This document shows, piece by piece, positions 47,315 through 56,599 of a DNA stretch of 64,000 bases (its first letter is position 1; each line of letters begins with the position of its first letter). Origin of the DNA: JACVRW01 sp963771715 (lineage in GTDB: Bacteria > Actinomycetota > Thermoleophilia > Solirubrobacterales > Thermoleophilaceae); the NCBI GenBank assembly GCA_963771715.1, contig CAVYUQ010000003.1:496001-560000 (forward strand). Direction: 5' to 3'. A program made the position numbers and the translations under genes. The notes under the pieces are model-generated. The model did no database searches, had not been told where the DNA came from, and worked only from the letters and a program-made list of their open reading frames with translations.

Positions 47315-48821
47315 GCGGGCACCCGCCGCTGCGCCGCGTCGGCAATCAGGGCGTCCACCAGCCCGTCCACGTCGTGGCGCTCGGCCTCCACGTGCACCGT
47401 CACGACCGTGCTCCTGGGCGGTCGCGCTCGTCACGGGACCGATCGACACCACGCGCGCGCCCTCCGGCGGCCGCACCCCCGACTCGAGCAGGAAGCGCAC
47501 GGTGGAGCTCGAGGTGAAGGTCACGTAGGTGGCGCGCTCGAGCGCCGCGCGCTCCGCATCGCCGAGCGGCTCCGCCACGGTCTCGTAGAGAGCCACCTCG
47601 TCCACCTCGGCGCCGCGGTCGCGCAGGGCGTCCGGCAGCACGCTGCGCGCCTCGGCGGCGCGCGCCACCAGCACGCGCCGGCCCTCGACCTCGATCGGCT
47701 CGAGCGCCTCCACGAGTGCCTCGGCCACAAACCGCTCGGGCAGCACGTCGGCGCGCACGCCACGGCGCTCGAGCTCCGCGGCCGTGCCCGGTCCGATGGC
47801 GGCGACGGTTGCACCGGCCAGAGCGCGGGCGTCCTGCCCCGTCTCGGCCAGAGCGTCGAACAGCAGGCGCACCCCGTTGGGGCTCGTGAGGCAGACCAGC
47901 GCGTACTCGCGGATGCCGCGCACCGCGGCCAGCAGCTCGCCGTCCAGCGGGCGCGGCTCGATCCTGATCGCCGGCGTCTCGACCACCTCGGCGCCGAGCT
48001 CGCGCAGCTTCGCCGCGAGCCCGCTCGCCTGCGCACGGGCACGCGTGACCGCCACGACCTCGCCGTGAAGCGGGCGCCGCTCCAGCCACGCGATCGTGTC
48101 GCGCATTCCCGCCACCGGCCCAACCACCGTGATCGCCGGGGCGCGCACGCCCTCCGCCTCAACGCGAGCGGCGATCCCGGCCAGCGTGTCGACGCACGGT
48201 TCGCTGCCCTGGGTGCGTCCCGCGCTCCACCACGGCCACCGGCTCCTCCGGGTCGCGGCCCGCCGCGGTGAGCCGCTCGGCGATCAGCGGCAGGTTCCGG
48301 ACGCCCATGTAGAGCACGAGCGTGCCGGGGAAGCGCGCGAGCGCGTCCCAGTCGAGAGCGGACTCCGGCTTGTCCGGGTCCTCGTGGCCGGTCACGAAGG
48401 CCACGGCGGAGGCGGCGTCACGGTGCGTGACCGGGATGCCCGCGTACGCCGGAGCCGCGACGCCGGCCGTGACGCCCGGCACCACCTCGAACGGCACGCC
48501 CGCGGCCGCGAGCGCCTCGGCCTCCTCGCCGCCGCGCCCGAACACGAACGGGTCGCCGCCCTTGAGGCGCACCACGCGCTTCCCCTCCCGGCCGAGCTCC
48601 ACCAGAAGCTGGTTGGTCTCCTCCTGCGAGAGCGCCGCTGCGCCGGGCTCCTTGCCGACATAGCGCAGCTCCGCCTCCGGCGGCGCCCCGTCGAGGGCGC
48701 CGGGCGGGATCAGGCGGTCGTAGAGGATCACGTCGGCGCTCGCGATCAGATCGAGCGAGCGGCGCGTCATCAGGCCGGGATCGCCCGGCCCCGCGCCCAC
48801 GAGGTAGACCATGCCGCTCAC
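47311..48821 (-). CDS. cobA-hemD: Uroporphyrinogen-III methyltransferase / synthase fusion (two +1 interruptions)
   Basis: The N-terminal half is SAM-dependent CobA/SumT (MVYLVGAGPGDPGLMT, YDRLIPPGAL, VVRLKGGDPFVFGRGGEEA, AYAGIPVTHR, LVLYMGVRNL, VVERGTHPGQRTV). The second half is HemD, which closes uroporphyrinogen III (VAVTRARAQASGLAAKL, LVCLTSPNGVRLLF, VTFTSSSTVRFLL). One extra base near 48194 splits CobA from its last segment. Another near 47404 precedes the final VHVEAERHDVDGLVDALI. The fusion itself is known in other bacteria. GTG at 48821; ATG at 48812 is an alternative. Confidence 0.87.
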
Positions 48822-48831
48822 GCGGGGAACG

Positions 48832-49740
48832 CTATCCGGCGGCCACCAGCCGCTCCGCCTCCGCGAGCAGCTCGTCCGCGCCCGCCGCGCGCAAGCGCTC
48901 GGCCACGTTCAGCCCGATGAGGCTCGTGGCATGGAGGAACGGCAGCTCGAGCTCGTCGCGAATCCAGCGTGAGCCGTCGGGCAGCCCCACGAAGGCGGTG
49001 AGCCTCATCGTGTCGTCGCCGGTCTTGACTGCATGCACGCCGATCGGCGTGTGGCAGGTGGCGCCCAGGCTCCGCACGACGTTGCGCTCCTCCAGAAGGC
49101 AGGCCTCCGTGGTGAAGTCCGTGAGGCCGAACGTCGCCGGGTTGGCGGGCTCGTCGGCATCGCGGACCTCCACGGCGAGGCAGCCCTGCCCGGCAGCGGG
49201 CACGAAGACGGCGGGGTCGAGGGGCTGACCCTCGCTCCCGCGGCCCAGCCGGTCGAGGCCAGCCTTGGCGAGCACCAGGGCGTCGAAGTCCCCGTCGGCC
49301 AGGCGCCTGAGACGGGTGTCGACGTTGCCGCGCACGTCGCGCACGTCGAGGTCCGGCCTGAGCGCGAGCAGCTCGGCGCGCCGGCGGAGGCTCGCCGTGC
49401 CCACCACGGCGCCCTCCCGGAGCGCGTCGAGGGATTCGGCCCCGCAGATGGCATCGCGAGGATCGGCGCGCTCCAGGACCGCACGCAGCAGCAGGCCTCG
49501 GGGAAACTCGGTCGGGACGTCCTTTGCCGAGTGCAGCGCGACGTCGATCTCGCCGGCGAGGAGGGCCTCCTCGATCTCCTTGACGAAGCGTGACTTGTCG
49601 GCGAGCTCCGGCACGGCGCCTGGGCGCTGGTCCCCAGAGGTCGTGATCGCCACGATCTGCACATCGCCGGGCAGCCGCTCGGCCACCAGGCGGGCCTGGG
49701 CGAGCGCCAGCGCGCTTCCGCGCGTGCCTAGCCGGATCAC
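48832..49740 (-). CDS. hemC: Porphobilinogen deaminase (hydroxymethylbilane synthase)
   Basis: The 302-residue enzyme links four porphobilinogens. It has MIRLGTRGSALALAQ, HSAKDVPTEFP, GTASLRRRAELL, RGNVDTRLRRL and AAGQGCLAVEVR. The dipyrromethane cofactor cysteine is in LGATCHTPIGVHA. GTG at 49740 overlaps the hemA stop (GTGA). Confidence 0.95.
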   Translation of the reverse strand: MIRLGTRGSALALAQARLVAERLPGDVQIVAITTSGDQRPGAVPELADKSRFVKEIEEALLAGEIDVALHSAKDVPTEFPRGLLLRAVLERADPRDAICGAESLDALREGAVVGTASLRRRAELLALRPDLDVRDVRGNVDTRLRRLADGDFDALVLAKAGLDRLGRGSEGQPLDPAVFVPAAGQGCLAVEVRDADEPANPATFGLTDFTTEACLLEERNVVRSLGATCHTPIGVHAVKTGDDTMRLTAFVGLPDGSRWIRDELELPFLHATSLIGLNVAERLRAAGADELLAEAERLVAAG

Positions 49741-51080
49741 CGGCCGCGGCGCTGGCGGCGGGCGTCGAGGCGGGCGACCTCGGCGGGCGCCTCCTCGTGC
49801 GGGGCCAGTGCGGCCTCGAGCCCGAACAGCTCGTGCACCGCGTGCACGTAGCGGTACGAGGTGCCCTCGCCGGCGGCGCCGCGCAGGCGGCGGGTGGGCT
49901 CGTGCAGCAGCCGGCTCACCACGGCGCTGGCCATCGTGGCGAGCCGCTCGCGGTCGGCCTCGGAGAGCGACTCCCAGCGCGACTCGTTCTCGCGCAGCAC
50001 CTGCTCCACGATCTCGTCACCGCGGCGCCGCAGCGCGGAGATGGTGGGCACCACGTCGAGGCTCTCGAGCCACTCCCCGAAGCGAGCCACCTCCTCGCGC
50101 ACGATCAGCAGCGCCTCTTCGGCCTCCGCCTGGCGCCCGCTCATGTTGCGCGCCACCTCGGTCTGGAGGTCGTCCATGTCGTACAGGGCGATGCCCGGGC
50201 AGTCGCGCACGCTCGGCTCGATGTCGCGCGGCACGGCCAGGTCGATCATCACGAGCGGCCGGCCCATCCGCGAGGCGGCCACGAACTCGAGCTCCTCGCG
50301 CCCCACGATCTGGTGCGGCGCGCCGGTGGAGCTGACCACGATGTCGGCGTGCTCGAGCTCACCCGGGAGGGCGTCGAACGCGATCGCCCGGCCGCCATAG
50401 CGCTGGGCCAGGCCGAGCGCGCGGTCGTAGCGCCGGTTGGCCACGAACAGCGCCTCGACGCCCCGGTCGCGCAGCGCGCGGGCCGTGAGCTCGGCGTTCT
50501 CGCCGGCACCGATCACAAGCACCCGCCGCTCGGAGAGGTCGCCGAGGAAATCCGCGGCGAGCTTCACCGCCACCGACGACACGGACACGCTCGAGCGAGA
50601 CACCTCGGTCTCGCTCCGCACACGCTTGCCAGTGGCGAGCGCGTCGCGGAAGAGCCGGTTGGTCACCGGCCCGGTCACGCCCTCGACGAGCGCGCGCTCG
50701 TAGGAGCGCTTGACCTGGCCCTGCACCTCGGCCTCGCCGACGATCATCGAGTCGAGCCCGCCCGTGACCGCGAACAGGTGCTCGACGGCCGCGCTCCCGC
50801 GCAGCGAGTAGATGGCGCCCAGCAGCTCGGTGGGCCGCAGCCCGGCCTGCCGGGAGAGGACCCCGAGCGCGGCGTTCTCGGCCTCGACCGGATCGGCCGT
50901 GACGAGGTAGAGCTCTGTGCGGTTGCAGGTGGAGATCGCCACCGCCTCGTGCACGGCCTCGTGCTCCACCAGCTCGGCCAGCACGCGCGCCGCGCGCCCG
51001 TCCGGCAGCGCCAGACGTTCGCGCAGCGGCAGGGGCGCCGTCTTGTGGTTGGCGCCGATGGCCAGCAGCTCGCCGGTCAC
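49737..51080 (-). CDS. hemA: Glutamyl-tRNA reductase
   Basis: The 447-residue enzyme starts the C5 route to 5-aminolevulinate by reducing glutamyl-tRNA. Catalytic Cys is in AISTCNRTELYL. The stretch GLDSMIVGEAEVQGQVK and the NADPH domain VLVIGAGENAEL are intact, and the C-terminal dimer helix is long. GTG at 51080 overlaps the ccmD stop, so haem synthesis and cytochrome c maturation share a transcript here. Confidence 0.95.
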   Translation of the reverse strand: MTGELLAIGANHKTAPLPLRERLALPDGRAARVLAELVEHEAVHEAVAISTCNRTELYLVTADPVEAENAALGVLSRQAGLRPTELLGAIYSLRGSAAVEHLFAVTGGLDSMIVGEAEVQGQVKRSYERALVEGVTGPVTNRLFRDALATGKRVRSETEVSRSSVSVSSVAVKLAADFLGDLSERRVLVIGAGENAELTARALRDRGVEALFVANRRYDRALGLAQRYGGRAIAFDALPGELEHADIVVSSTGAPHQIVGREELEFVAASRMGRPLVMIDLAVPRDIEPSVRDCPGIALYDMDDLQTEVARNMSGRQAEAEEALLIVREEVARFGEWLESLDVVPTISALRRRGDEIVEQVLRENESRWESLSEADRERLATMASAVVSRLLHEPTRRLRGAAGEGTSYRYVHAVHELFGLEAALAPHEEAPAEVARLDARRQRRGR

Positions 51081-51229
51081 TCGTCGTCCTCCACAAGCTC
51101 ACTGATCTGGCGCTCGATGCGAGCGATCTTCGCACCAATGATCGCCACATAGATCAGGATCAGCGCCACGAACACCACGTAGGCCCCGGCGACGTACTTC
51201 CCAGCTTCGTCAAGCGGCAACGCGGGCAC
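51077..51229 (-). CDS. ccmD: Haem exporter protein CcmD
   Basis: A 50-residue single-span protein starts with GTG at 51229 inside the end of ccmC. It reads AGKYVAGAYVVFVALILIY as the membrane part and then a charged end (KIARIERQISELVEDDE). Size, topology and position after ccmC fit CcmD, which helps release holo-CcmE from the CcmABC transporter. It ends in a GTGA overlap with hemA. Confidence 0.82.
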   Translation of the reverse strand: MPALPLDEAGKYVAGAYVVFVALILIYVAIIGAKIARIERQISELVEDDE

Positions 51230-51896
51230 GGTTCCTCAATTTCTTCAGCTGCATCGACGCGTGCTTGGCGGTCAGCTCGAGCTTCCAGAGCGTCACGAAC
51301 AGCAGCGCAACTCCGGCGAGCGCCACGAGAAACGTGAGCCGCATCTCGCCCGGCATGCTCCCGCCGGTCTGCGAGAGCACGCGCGGGTGCGTGTACTTCT
51401 CGGCGAGCCGGACCGCGATGAAGTTCAGCGGCACGAACGCACCCGCCGTGATCGCGAACACCGACGAGTAGCGCGCCTGACGGTCCGGGTCCTCGATCGA
51501 GAAGCGCAGCGGGTAGTAGACGCAGTACAGGAGGAAGACCACCAGGAACGAGACCAGCACGGGCTCGTCCCACAGCCACCAGTGGCCCCACGACGCCTTC
51601 GCCCAGATCGCCCCCGTGATCAGCACTGCCAGGCCGAGGATGATCGACATGTGGATCGCCACGTAGGAGCGCATGTCCCACGAGCGGTCGCCGCTGCGCA
51701 GGTGGCGGATCGCGAACCACCCGCCCGCCACGAACCCGCAGAGGGCCACGATCGCCATCGGCACGTGGATGTAGAAGATCTTCTGGACGAAGCCCTGGTC
51801 GGCGTCGAGCGGCGCGTAGAAGAACACGAGCGCCAGCGCGGTCGTGATCGTCACGACGGATGCGACTGCGAGTGGGACCAGGCCCTTGGAATACAT
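51210..51896 (-). CDS. ccmC: Haem exporter protein CcmC
   Basis: The 228-residue protein has six membrane helices and the haem-handling tryptophan-rich loop WGHWWLWDEP typical of CcmC. Flanking histidines are in YIHVPMAIVAL and YVAIHMSIILG. It presents haem to CcmE in System I cytochrome c maturation. The ATG at 51896 shares a base with the ccmB stop. The open frame continues upstream only as a shadow of ccmB. Confidence 0.92.
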   Translation of the reverse strand: MYSKGLVPLAVASVVTITTALALVFFYAPLDADQGFVQKIFYIHVPMAIVALCGFVAGGWFAIRHLRSGDRSWDMRSYVAIHMSIILGLAVLITGAIWAKASWGHWWLWDEPVLVSFLVVFLLYCVYYPLRFSIEDPDRQARYSSVFAITAGAFVPLNFIAVRLAEKYTHPRVLSQTGGSMPGEMRLTFLVALAGVALLFVTLWKLELTAKHASMQLKKLRNRARVAA

Positions 51897-52570
51897 CAGT
51901 CCTCGAGCAGAAAGTCGAAGACGGCGACGGAGAGAAGCACGAACACCACATCGTAAAGACTGAGGAGCCCAAGCCAGCGGCCGAGGTCCTCCGGACCCGC
52001 GTCCTGGCGCATCAGCGGCTCGGTGGCCTGGGCGCACGCGATCAGGAGCGGAACCAGCAGCGGCAGCAGCAGGAGCGGCACGATCAGCTCGCGGGCGCGC
52101 GTCTCCGCGGCGAGCGCGGCCACGAGTGCGCCCACAGCGGCGACGCCCACATTGGCCAGCGCGAGGATCAGGAGCAGCTCCGGCAGCGCGCCGCCGAGCC
52201 CGGGCCCGAGCAGGAGGAGAGCGAACGCCGGCACCGCCACCAGCTCGACCGCGGTGAGGAACAGGAACAGCGCGGCGGCCTTGGCCACGAACAGCGAGGT
52301 GCGGTCCACCGGCGCCAGCAGCAGGCCGTCGATGCCCCCCTGCTCGCGCTCGGCGGCGAACAGGCGCGAGACGCCGATCACCGCAGCGAGCAGCAGCGTG
52401 ACCCAGAGCACCCCCGAGGCCAGCTCGCCGTCCAGCGAGTCGCGGTCGAGCCCGAAGTGGAAGAGCACGTAGACCGTGACGGAGAACAGCACCATCGCGG
52501 GCACCGACTCCTTCGTGCGCAGCTCGATCAGCAGGTCCTTGCGCAGGATCGCGCGGGCGCCGCCCATCAT
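51896..52570 (-). CDS. ccmB: Haem exporter protein CcmB
   Basis: The 224-residue protein has six membrane segments and begins ARAILRKDLLIELRTKESV. FAAEREQGGIDGLLLAPVDR is the CcmB-type cytoplasmic loop. It is the membrane partner of the CcmA ATPase. Tandem ATG codons at 52570 and 52567 overlap the ccmA stop. Confidence 0.9.
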   Translation of the reverse strand: MMGGARAILRKDLLIELRTKESVPAMVLFSVTVYVLFHFGLDRDSLDGELASGVLWVTLLLAAVIGVSRLFAAEREQGGIDGLLLAPVDRTSLFVAKAAALFLFLTAVELVAVPAFALLLLGPGLGGALPELLLILALANVGVAAVGALVAALAAETRARELIVPLLLLPLLVPLLIACAQATEPLMRQDAGPEDLGRWLGLLSLYDVVFVLLSVAVFDFLLED

Positions 52571-53220
52571 CGGTAGAGCCCCGAGTCGACCGGAGCGGGA
52601 TGCCCGCCCTTGAGCCCGAGCGCGACATCCGATTCCTCGAGCGCTCCCTGGAGGTCGTGGCTCACGAGCACCCGGGTGCGCCCCGAGGAGCGCCCGATCA
52701 GGGGCTCCACCAGCTCGGCTGCGGCCGGGTCGAGGTTCGCGCGCGGCTCGTCCAGGAGCAACAGGGGCGGGTCGTGCAGCACGGCGCGCGCGATGGCGAG
52801 GCGCTGGACGAGGCCCTTCGAGAGGTCGCGGACGGGCTCGTCGGCACGGTCCGCGAGGCCGACCCGGCCGAGCAGGTCGTCGAGCCGGGAGCGCGGCACG
52901 CCGTGAAGGTCGGCGTGGTAGCGCAGGTTCTCGCGCCCGCTCAGCTCGCGGTAGAGCAGCGGCTCGTGGCCGAGGTAGCCCACGCGCGCGGGGAGCTTCC
53001 AGCGCTCCGCCGGAAGCGCGGCTCCGAGCACGCGCGCCGTGCCGCCATGTGGACGCAGCAGTCCCGCCAGCACGCGCAGCAGGGTCGTCTTACCGGCGCC
53101 GTTGCCGCCCAGGACCGCGAGCGTCTGCCCCTCCTCCACGCGCACGCTCACCTCGGCGAGCGCGACCCGCTCGCCGTAGTGCCGCTGGAGGTTGTCGAGC
53201 TCGATCGCCGCTTCCACCAC
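52567..53220 (-). CDS. ccmA: ABC transporter ATPase CcmA
   Basis: The 217-residue ATPase has Walker A GGNGAGKTTLLR, Q loop YLGHEPLLYREL, a signature loop LSKGLVQRLAIARA in place of LSGGQ, Walker B LLLLDEPRANLD and His in VLVSHDLQ. It drives release of holo-CcmE in System I. GTG at 53220 is the start. It heads the nine-gene ccm-hem-birA run. Confidence 0.88.
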   Translation of the reverse strand: MVEAAIELDNLQRHYGERVALAEVSVRVEEGQTLAVLGGNGAGKTTLLRVLAGLLRPHGGTARVLGAALPAERWKLPARVGYLGHEPLLYRELSGRENLRYHADLHGVPRSRLDDLLGRVGLADRADEPVRDLSKGLVQRLAIARAVLHDPPLLLLDEPRANLDPAAAELVEPLIGRSSGRTRVLVSHDLQGALEESDVALGLKGGHPAPVDSGLYR

Positions 53221-53250
53221 GGCGGAAGCCTATGGCGGCCCGAGCGGCCC

Positions 53251-54348
53251 TCAGCGACTGAGAGCGGCGACCGCCGCCGCGGCAGCCTGCCCGAATGCGT
53301 AGTACGCGGGCTTGGGGTTGCCGTTCAAATCGAGCAGGCCCGTGTGAAGCCCCCACATGTCGTTGTACTTCGGCGGATATGGCTGGTGGTCGCGCCAGGA
53401 GTAGTAGACGACCCCACGCAGGCGCAGCTTCCGCCCAAGCTTCCCGAATAGCCTGAACGAGTTCGCGATGCGCGCGGCCTGACCGGCCGAGCCGACGTTG
53501 TAGCGATGCGGCGGGCCGCCATCGCCCCAGCCGATCTCAGTGATCCAGATCCCGGCCCGGCTGTCGCGCTTCCGGTTCATGTGGCGGCGGATGCGATGGA
53601 GCAACTCGGAGAGCTTGGCAGTGTTCGTCGCGTAGCCGTTGATCGCGAGCGTGTCGAAATACCGCTTTCCGCGCGCCTTGTAGAGACGCGAGATGAATCT
53701 GTCGAGCGGCATCGCCGATTTGAGCTTGCTGTCAGGCAGTCCGGCGGTGACTATTTTGGCGCCCGAATCCTCGCTCTTGATGGCCTTGCCGACGACGCGC
53801 AGCATGCTCGCGTACTCACGCGCGTTGGGCCGGTTGCACCAGTAGATCCCCAGGTTGGGCTCGTTCCAGATCTGCCAGGAGCGGATCGGCAGGCTGGGCG
53901 CCCCGGGGTTCTCCCTCCACACCGAGCCGTTCGGCCCGTAGCGCCGCACGGCCGCGCGCGCGAACTCGGCCATCGTCGATAGCTGTCGCGGCGGGCACCA
54001 GGGGCGCTGGCTGCTGCCCCGCCAGTAGAACGGCGGCGGGTTGTGAAGGACCGGCAGCACGGCGATCCCCCTTGCGGCGGCATCGCGGACGAAGGTGTCA
54101 TAGAGGTCGAAGTCGTAGTGGCCCGGCGACTTCTCGATCCCGGACCAGTCGAACACCTGGCGGATGAGACGCACGCCGACGGAGTGCTGCTGGTTCATCG
54201 TGGTGGAGCGGTCCTGCCCTGTGGCGTAAAGGAGGTCCTCCGACGTCATCCCGACGAAGTCGGGCGGTGCTTGGGCGTGGGCCGCGGGCGCCAGGGCAAG
54301 GGCGATCGCAAACGGCATCAACAGAGTGAGCCGGTACCGGCTAAACAA
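53251..54348 (-). CDS. Exported glycoside hydrolase (clan GH-A type)
   Basis: The 365-residue protein has a signal peptide ending APAAHAQ and a TIM-barrel glycosidase. The acid/base Glu is in WQIWNEPN and the nucleophile Glu in GIWITEIGWGD, the order of clan GH-A enzymes. The substrate is unknown. TTG at 54348 gives a basic signal-peptide start; ATG at 54318 is an alternative. It is divergent from the VOC gene. Confidence 0.82.
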   Translation of the reverse strand: MFSRYRLTLLMPFAIALALAPAAHAQAPPDFVGMTSEDLLYATGQDRSTTMNQQHSVGVRLIRQVFDWSGIEKSPGHYDFDLYDTFVRDAAARGIAVLPVLHNPPPFYWRGSSQRPWCPPRQLSTMAEFARAAVRRYGPNGSVWRENPGAPSLPIRSWQIWNEPNLGIYWCNRPNAREYASMLRVVGKAIKSEDSGAKIVTAGLPDSKLKSAMPLDRFISRLYKARGKRYFDTLAINGYATNTAKLSELLHRIRRHMNRKRDSRAGIWITEIGWGDGGPPHRYNVGSAGQAARIANSFRLFGKLGRKLRLRGVVYYSWRDHQPYPPKYNDMWGLHTGLLDLNGNPKPAYYAFGQAAAAAVAALSR

Positions 54349-54481
54349 CGAGGGTTCCCCCTACTTACGGGACTTGTACGGCACTGCATCGGCGGCGCCT
54401 CGGCCGCGCTTGAGTGGAGTGTCCCCGCTTGCGCGAGAACTAAGCCTTCAACTTGTTCAACTCCGTCCGTAAGCTCAGCAC

Positions 54482-54916
54482 ATGGCCCGGATGGTCGGCA
54501 TCAACCACGTGGCGCTCTGCGTCGGCGACGTGGACGAGGCGGTCGAGTTCTACGGCCGCATCTTCGACCTCGAACTGCGCGGCAGACTGCCGGGCATGGC
54601 GTTCCTCGACATGGGCGATCAGTTCCTCGCCCTCTCCCACAGCGAGCCCGGCACTCCCGACGCGGCTCGCCATTTCGGGCTCGTGGTGGACGATCGCGGC
54701 CGGGTGCGGCAGGCGCTTCAGGACGCCGGGGTGGAGATCGAGCCGGGGCGCGGCCTCCACTTCAGCGATCCCTGGGGCAACCGCATCGAGGTCGTCCAGT
54801 ACTCGGAGATCCAGTTCACCAAGGCGCCGGAGGTGCTTGCCGGGATGGGTCTCGGAGAGCTGGGGAAGTCGGAGTCGGCGCAGAAGGAGCTGCGCGACAA
54901 GGGCCTCGGGCCCTAG
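54482..54916 (+). CDS. VOC-family (glyoxalase-like) protein
   Basis: The 144-residue protein has the paired beta-alpha-beta-beta-beta units of the vicinal oxygen chelate fold. Possible metal ligands are His9 (GINHVALCVGD), His in ARHFGLVVDD and Glu in NRIEVVQYSE. Family members include glyoxalases, dioxygenases and resistance proteins, so the reaction is open. Its TAG stop is shared in a CTAG overlap with the convergent moaB. Confidence 0.8.
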   Translation: MARMVGINHVALCVGDVDEAVEFYGRIFDLELRGRLPGMAFLDMGDQFLALSHSEPGTPDAARHFGLVVDDRGRVRQALQDAGVEIEPGRGLHFSDPWGNRIEVVQYSEIQFTKAPEVLAGMGLGELGKSESAQKELRDKGLGP

Positions 54917-55386
54917 CTGCCCCGCTCCAGCAGAGCGGCCGCGTGCTCGAGCGTCGGCTCGATGATCGGCCAGGACTGCTCGATCGCCTTCGGGTTCCCC
55001 GGCAGGTTCACGATCAGGGTGCGTCCGCGCACACCGGACACGCCGCGGGTGAGGAGGCCCAGTGGGGTGTGCTCGCGCGAGTCGGCGCGGATCGCCTCGG
55101 CGTAGCCGGGCGCGTCGCGCTCGATCACGGCGCGCGTGGCCTCGGGCGTCACGTCGTCGACGGTGAGTCCCGTGCCGCCGGTGGTGAACACGAAGCGCAC
55201 ACCATCGCGGTCGGCGAGCCGCTTCAGGGCGGCCACGATCGACTCGCGGTCGTCCGAGACCAGCTCGTGCTGGACCTCGAGCCCCGCCGCCTCGCAGAGC
55301 CGCACGAGCGCGGGCCCGGACAGGTCCTCGCCCTCGCCACGGGCCAGCGAGCTCGAGACCGTGACCACCGCGGCGCGGCTGCTCAC
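54913..55386 (-). CDS. moaB: Molybdenum cofactor protein MoaB/Mog
   Basis: The 157-residue protein adenylates molybdopterin before metal insertion. It shows VVTVSSSLARGEGEDLSG, FVFTTGGTGLTVDDVTPEAT and LIVNLPGNPKAIEQ. It is of the short MoaB/MogA type. GTG at 55386 overlaps the moaC stop. Confidence 0.9.
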   Translation of the reverse strand: MSSRAAVVTVSSSLARGEGEDLSGPALVRLCEAAGLEVQHELVSDDRESIVAALKRLADRDGVRFVFTTGGTGLTVDDVTPEATRAVIERDAPGYAEAIRADSREHTPLGLLTRGVSGVRGRTLIVNLPGNPKAIEQSWPIIEPTLEHAAALLERGS

Positions 55387-55811
55387 GGCTCGCGGCGCCA
55401 GTCGTGGCGCCCGCCCGACTTCTCGAGCAGGACGACCTCCGCGATCTCGACGCCGCGCTCGATGCCCTTGACCATGTCGTAGACGGTCAGCGCCGCGACG
55501 GAGGCCGCCGTGAGCGCCTCCATCTCCACGCCGGTCTGCCCGCTGGTGCGCGCCTCGGTCTGGATCTCGACCCGATCGTCGCGCACGTCTATGCGCACGT
55601 CGACGAACGAGAGCGGCAGCGGGTGGCAGAGCGGGATCAGCTCGGCCGTCCGCTTCGCGGCCTGGATGCCCGCGATCCGCGCGGTGGAGACCACGTCGCC
55701 CTTCGGCGCGTCGCCGCGAGCCACCGCGGCGGCCGTCTCGGGCGACATTCGCACCACGGCGCGCGCCACCGCACGGCGATCGGTCACCTGCTTGTCGCCC
55801 ACGTCCACCAT
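55383..55811 (-). CDS. moaC: Cyclic pyranopterin monophosphate synthase
   Basis: MoaC converts the MoaA product to cyclic pyranopterin monophosphate. AELIPLCHPLPL, GQTGVEMEALTAASVAALTVYDM and the catalytic lysines in the C-terminal stretch are present. The family N terminus (LTHLDDAGSAR) lies in frame just before the ATG at 55811, but the only start codon that would include it is CTG at 55856. The true start may therefore be non-standard. Confidence 0.9.
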   Translation of the reverse strand: MVDVGDKQVTDRRAVARAVVRMSPETAAAVARGDAPKGDVVSTARIAGIQAAKRTAELIPLCHPLPLSFVDVRIDVRDDRVEIQTEARTSGQTGVEMEALTAASVAALTVYDMVKGIERGVEIAEVVLLEKSGGRHDWRREP

Positions 55812-55848
55812 CCGGGCGCTCCCGGCATCGTCGAGGTGTGTGAGCTCG

Positions 55849-56589
55849 TCAGGCAGGCTGATGGGTTTGCTGCGCCGCCGCGATGAGGTCGCGCACGGCG
55901 TGCTCGTCGCCGCGCCGGAGCAGCTCGATCGGATCGGGCTCGCCGTTCACGATCGACTCGAAGAAGACCTTGCGGTCCTGATAGGTGGGAAGCGTGCCCT
56001 TGGCCCAGCCGCGAACCTCGTTCAGCAGGATCGCCAGGCGGGCGTAGGGCTCGCCGTACTCGGCCGCGATCTCGTCGCGGATGCGCTTGGCGAGCGCCGG
56101 CGAGGCGCCGGCGGTCGAGATAGCGATCGCCAGCGGGCCGGTGCGGATGATGGCCGGGAGGATGAAGTTGCAGAGCGGGGGCACGTCGACCACGTTCACC
56201 AGCATCGCGCGCCGCTCGGCGTCGTCGAAGACCTGGATGTTCACGTCGGTGTCGTTGGTGGCGGCGATCACCATGAACACGCCCTCGAGGTCATCCGCAC
56301 CGGCGTACTCGCGCTGCTCCCAGCGGATCGAGCCCTCGGCGGCGAGCTCGCGCAGCGGCCCCACGGCATCGGGCGCGATCAGCGTCACATCGCCCTCGCA
56401 GGCGAGCAGGCCCTCGACCTTCTCGAGGCCCACGTCGCCGCCGCCGATCACCACGCAGCGCCGCCCGCTCAGCTTGAGGCAGGCGATGTAGAAGGGGATG
56501 TCGAGCATCCCCTGCACGCAGCTCTGGTCGCAGATCCCCTTCTTGAGCTGGCAGACGCATTCCTTGCCGGCGTAGGCCTGTGCAGGCAT
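55849..56589 (-). CDS. Precorrin-2 dehydrogenase with N-terminal cysteine cluster
   Basis: The 246-residue protein has a Met8/CysG-N domain: CVVIGGGDVGLEKVEGLLAC binds NAD, with AATNDTDVN and GASPALAKRIRDEI. It oxidises precorrin-2 to sirohydrochlorin and so continues from the CobA product. Before the usual start is a 29-residue extension with Cys11, Cys13, Cys20 and Cys24. This could bind a metal or Fe-S cluster and is not part of the standard fold. Confidence 0.85.
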   Translation of the reverse strand: MPAQAYAGKECVCQLKKGICDQSCVQGMLDIPFYIACLKLSGRRCVVIGGGDVGLEKVEGLLACEGDVTLIAPDAVGPLRELAAEGSIRWEQREYAGADDLEGVFMVIAATNDTDVNIQVFDDAERRAMLVNVVDVPPLCNFILPAIIRTGPLAIAISTAGASPALAKRIRDEIAAEYGEPYARLAILLNEVRGWAKGTLPTYQDRKVFFESIVNGEPDPIELLRRGDEHAVRDLIAAAQQTHQPA

Positions 56590-56599
56590 GCGGAAGAGT

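Noticed and set aside
46514..48148. Apparent HemD-DUF62 fusion protein
   Set aside because: The natural HemD end is in the next frame and stops in a GTGA overlap with the DUF62 start; the fusion is a frameshift artefact.
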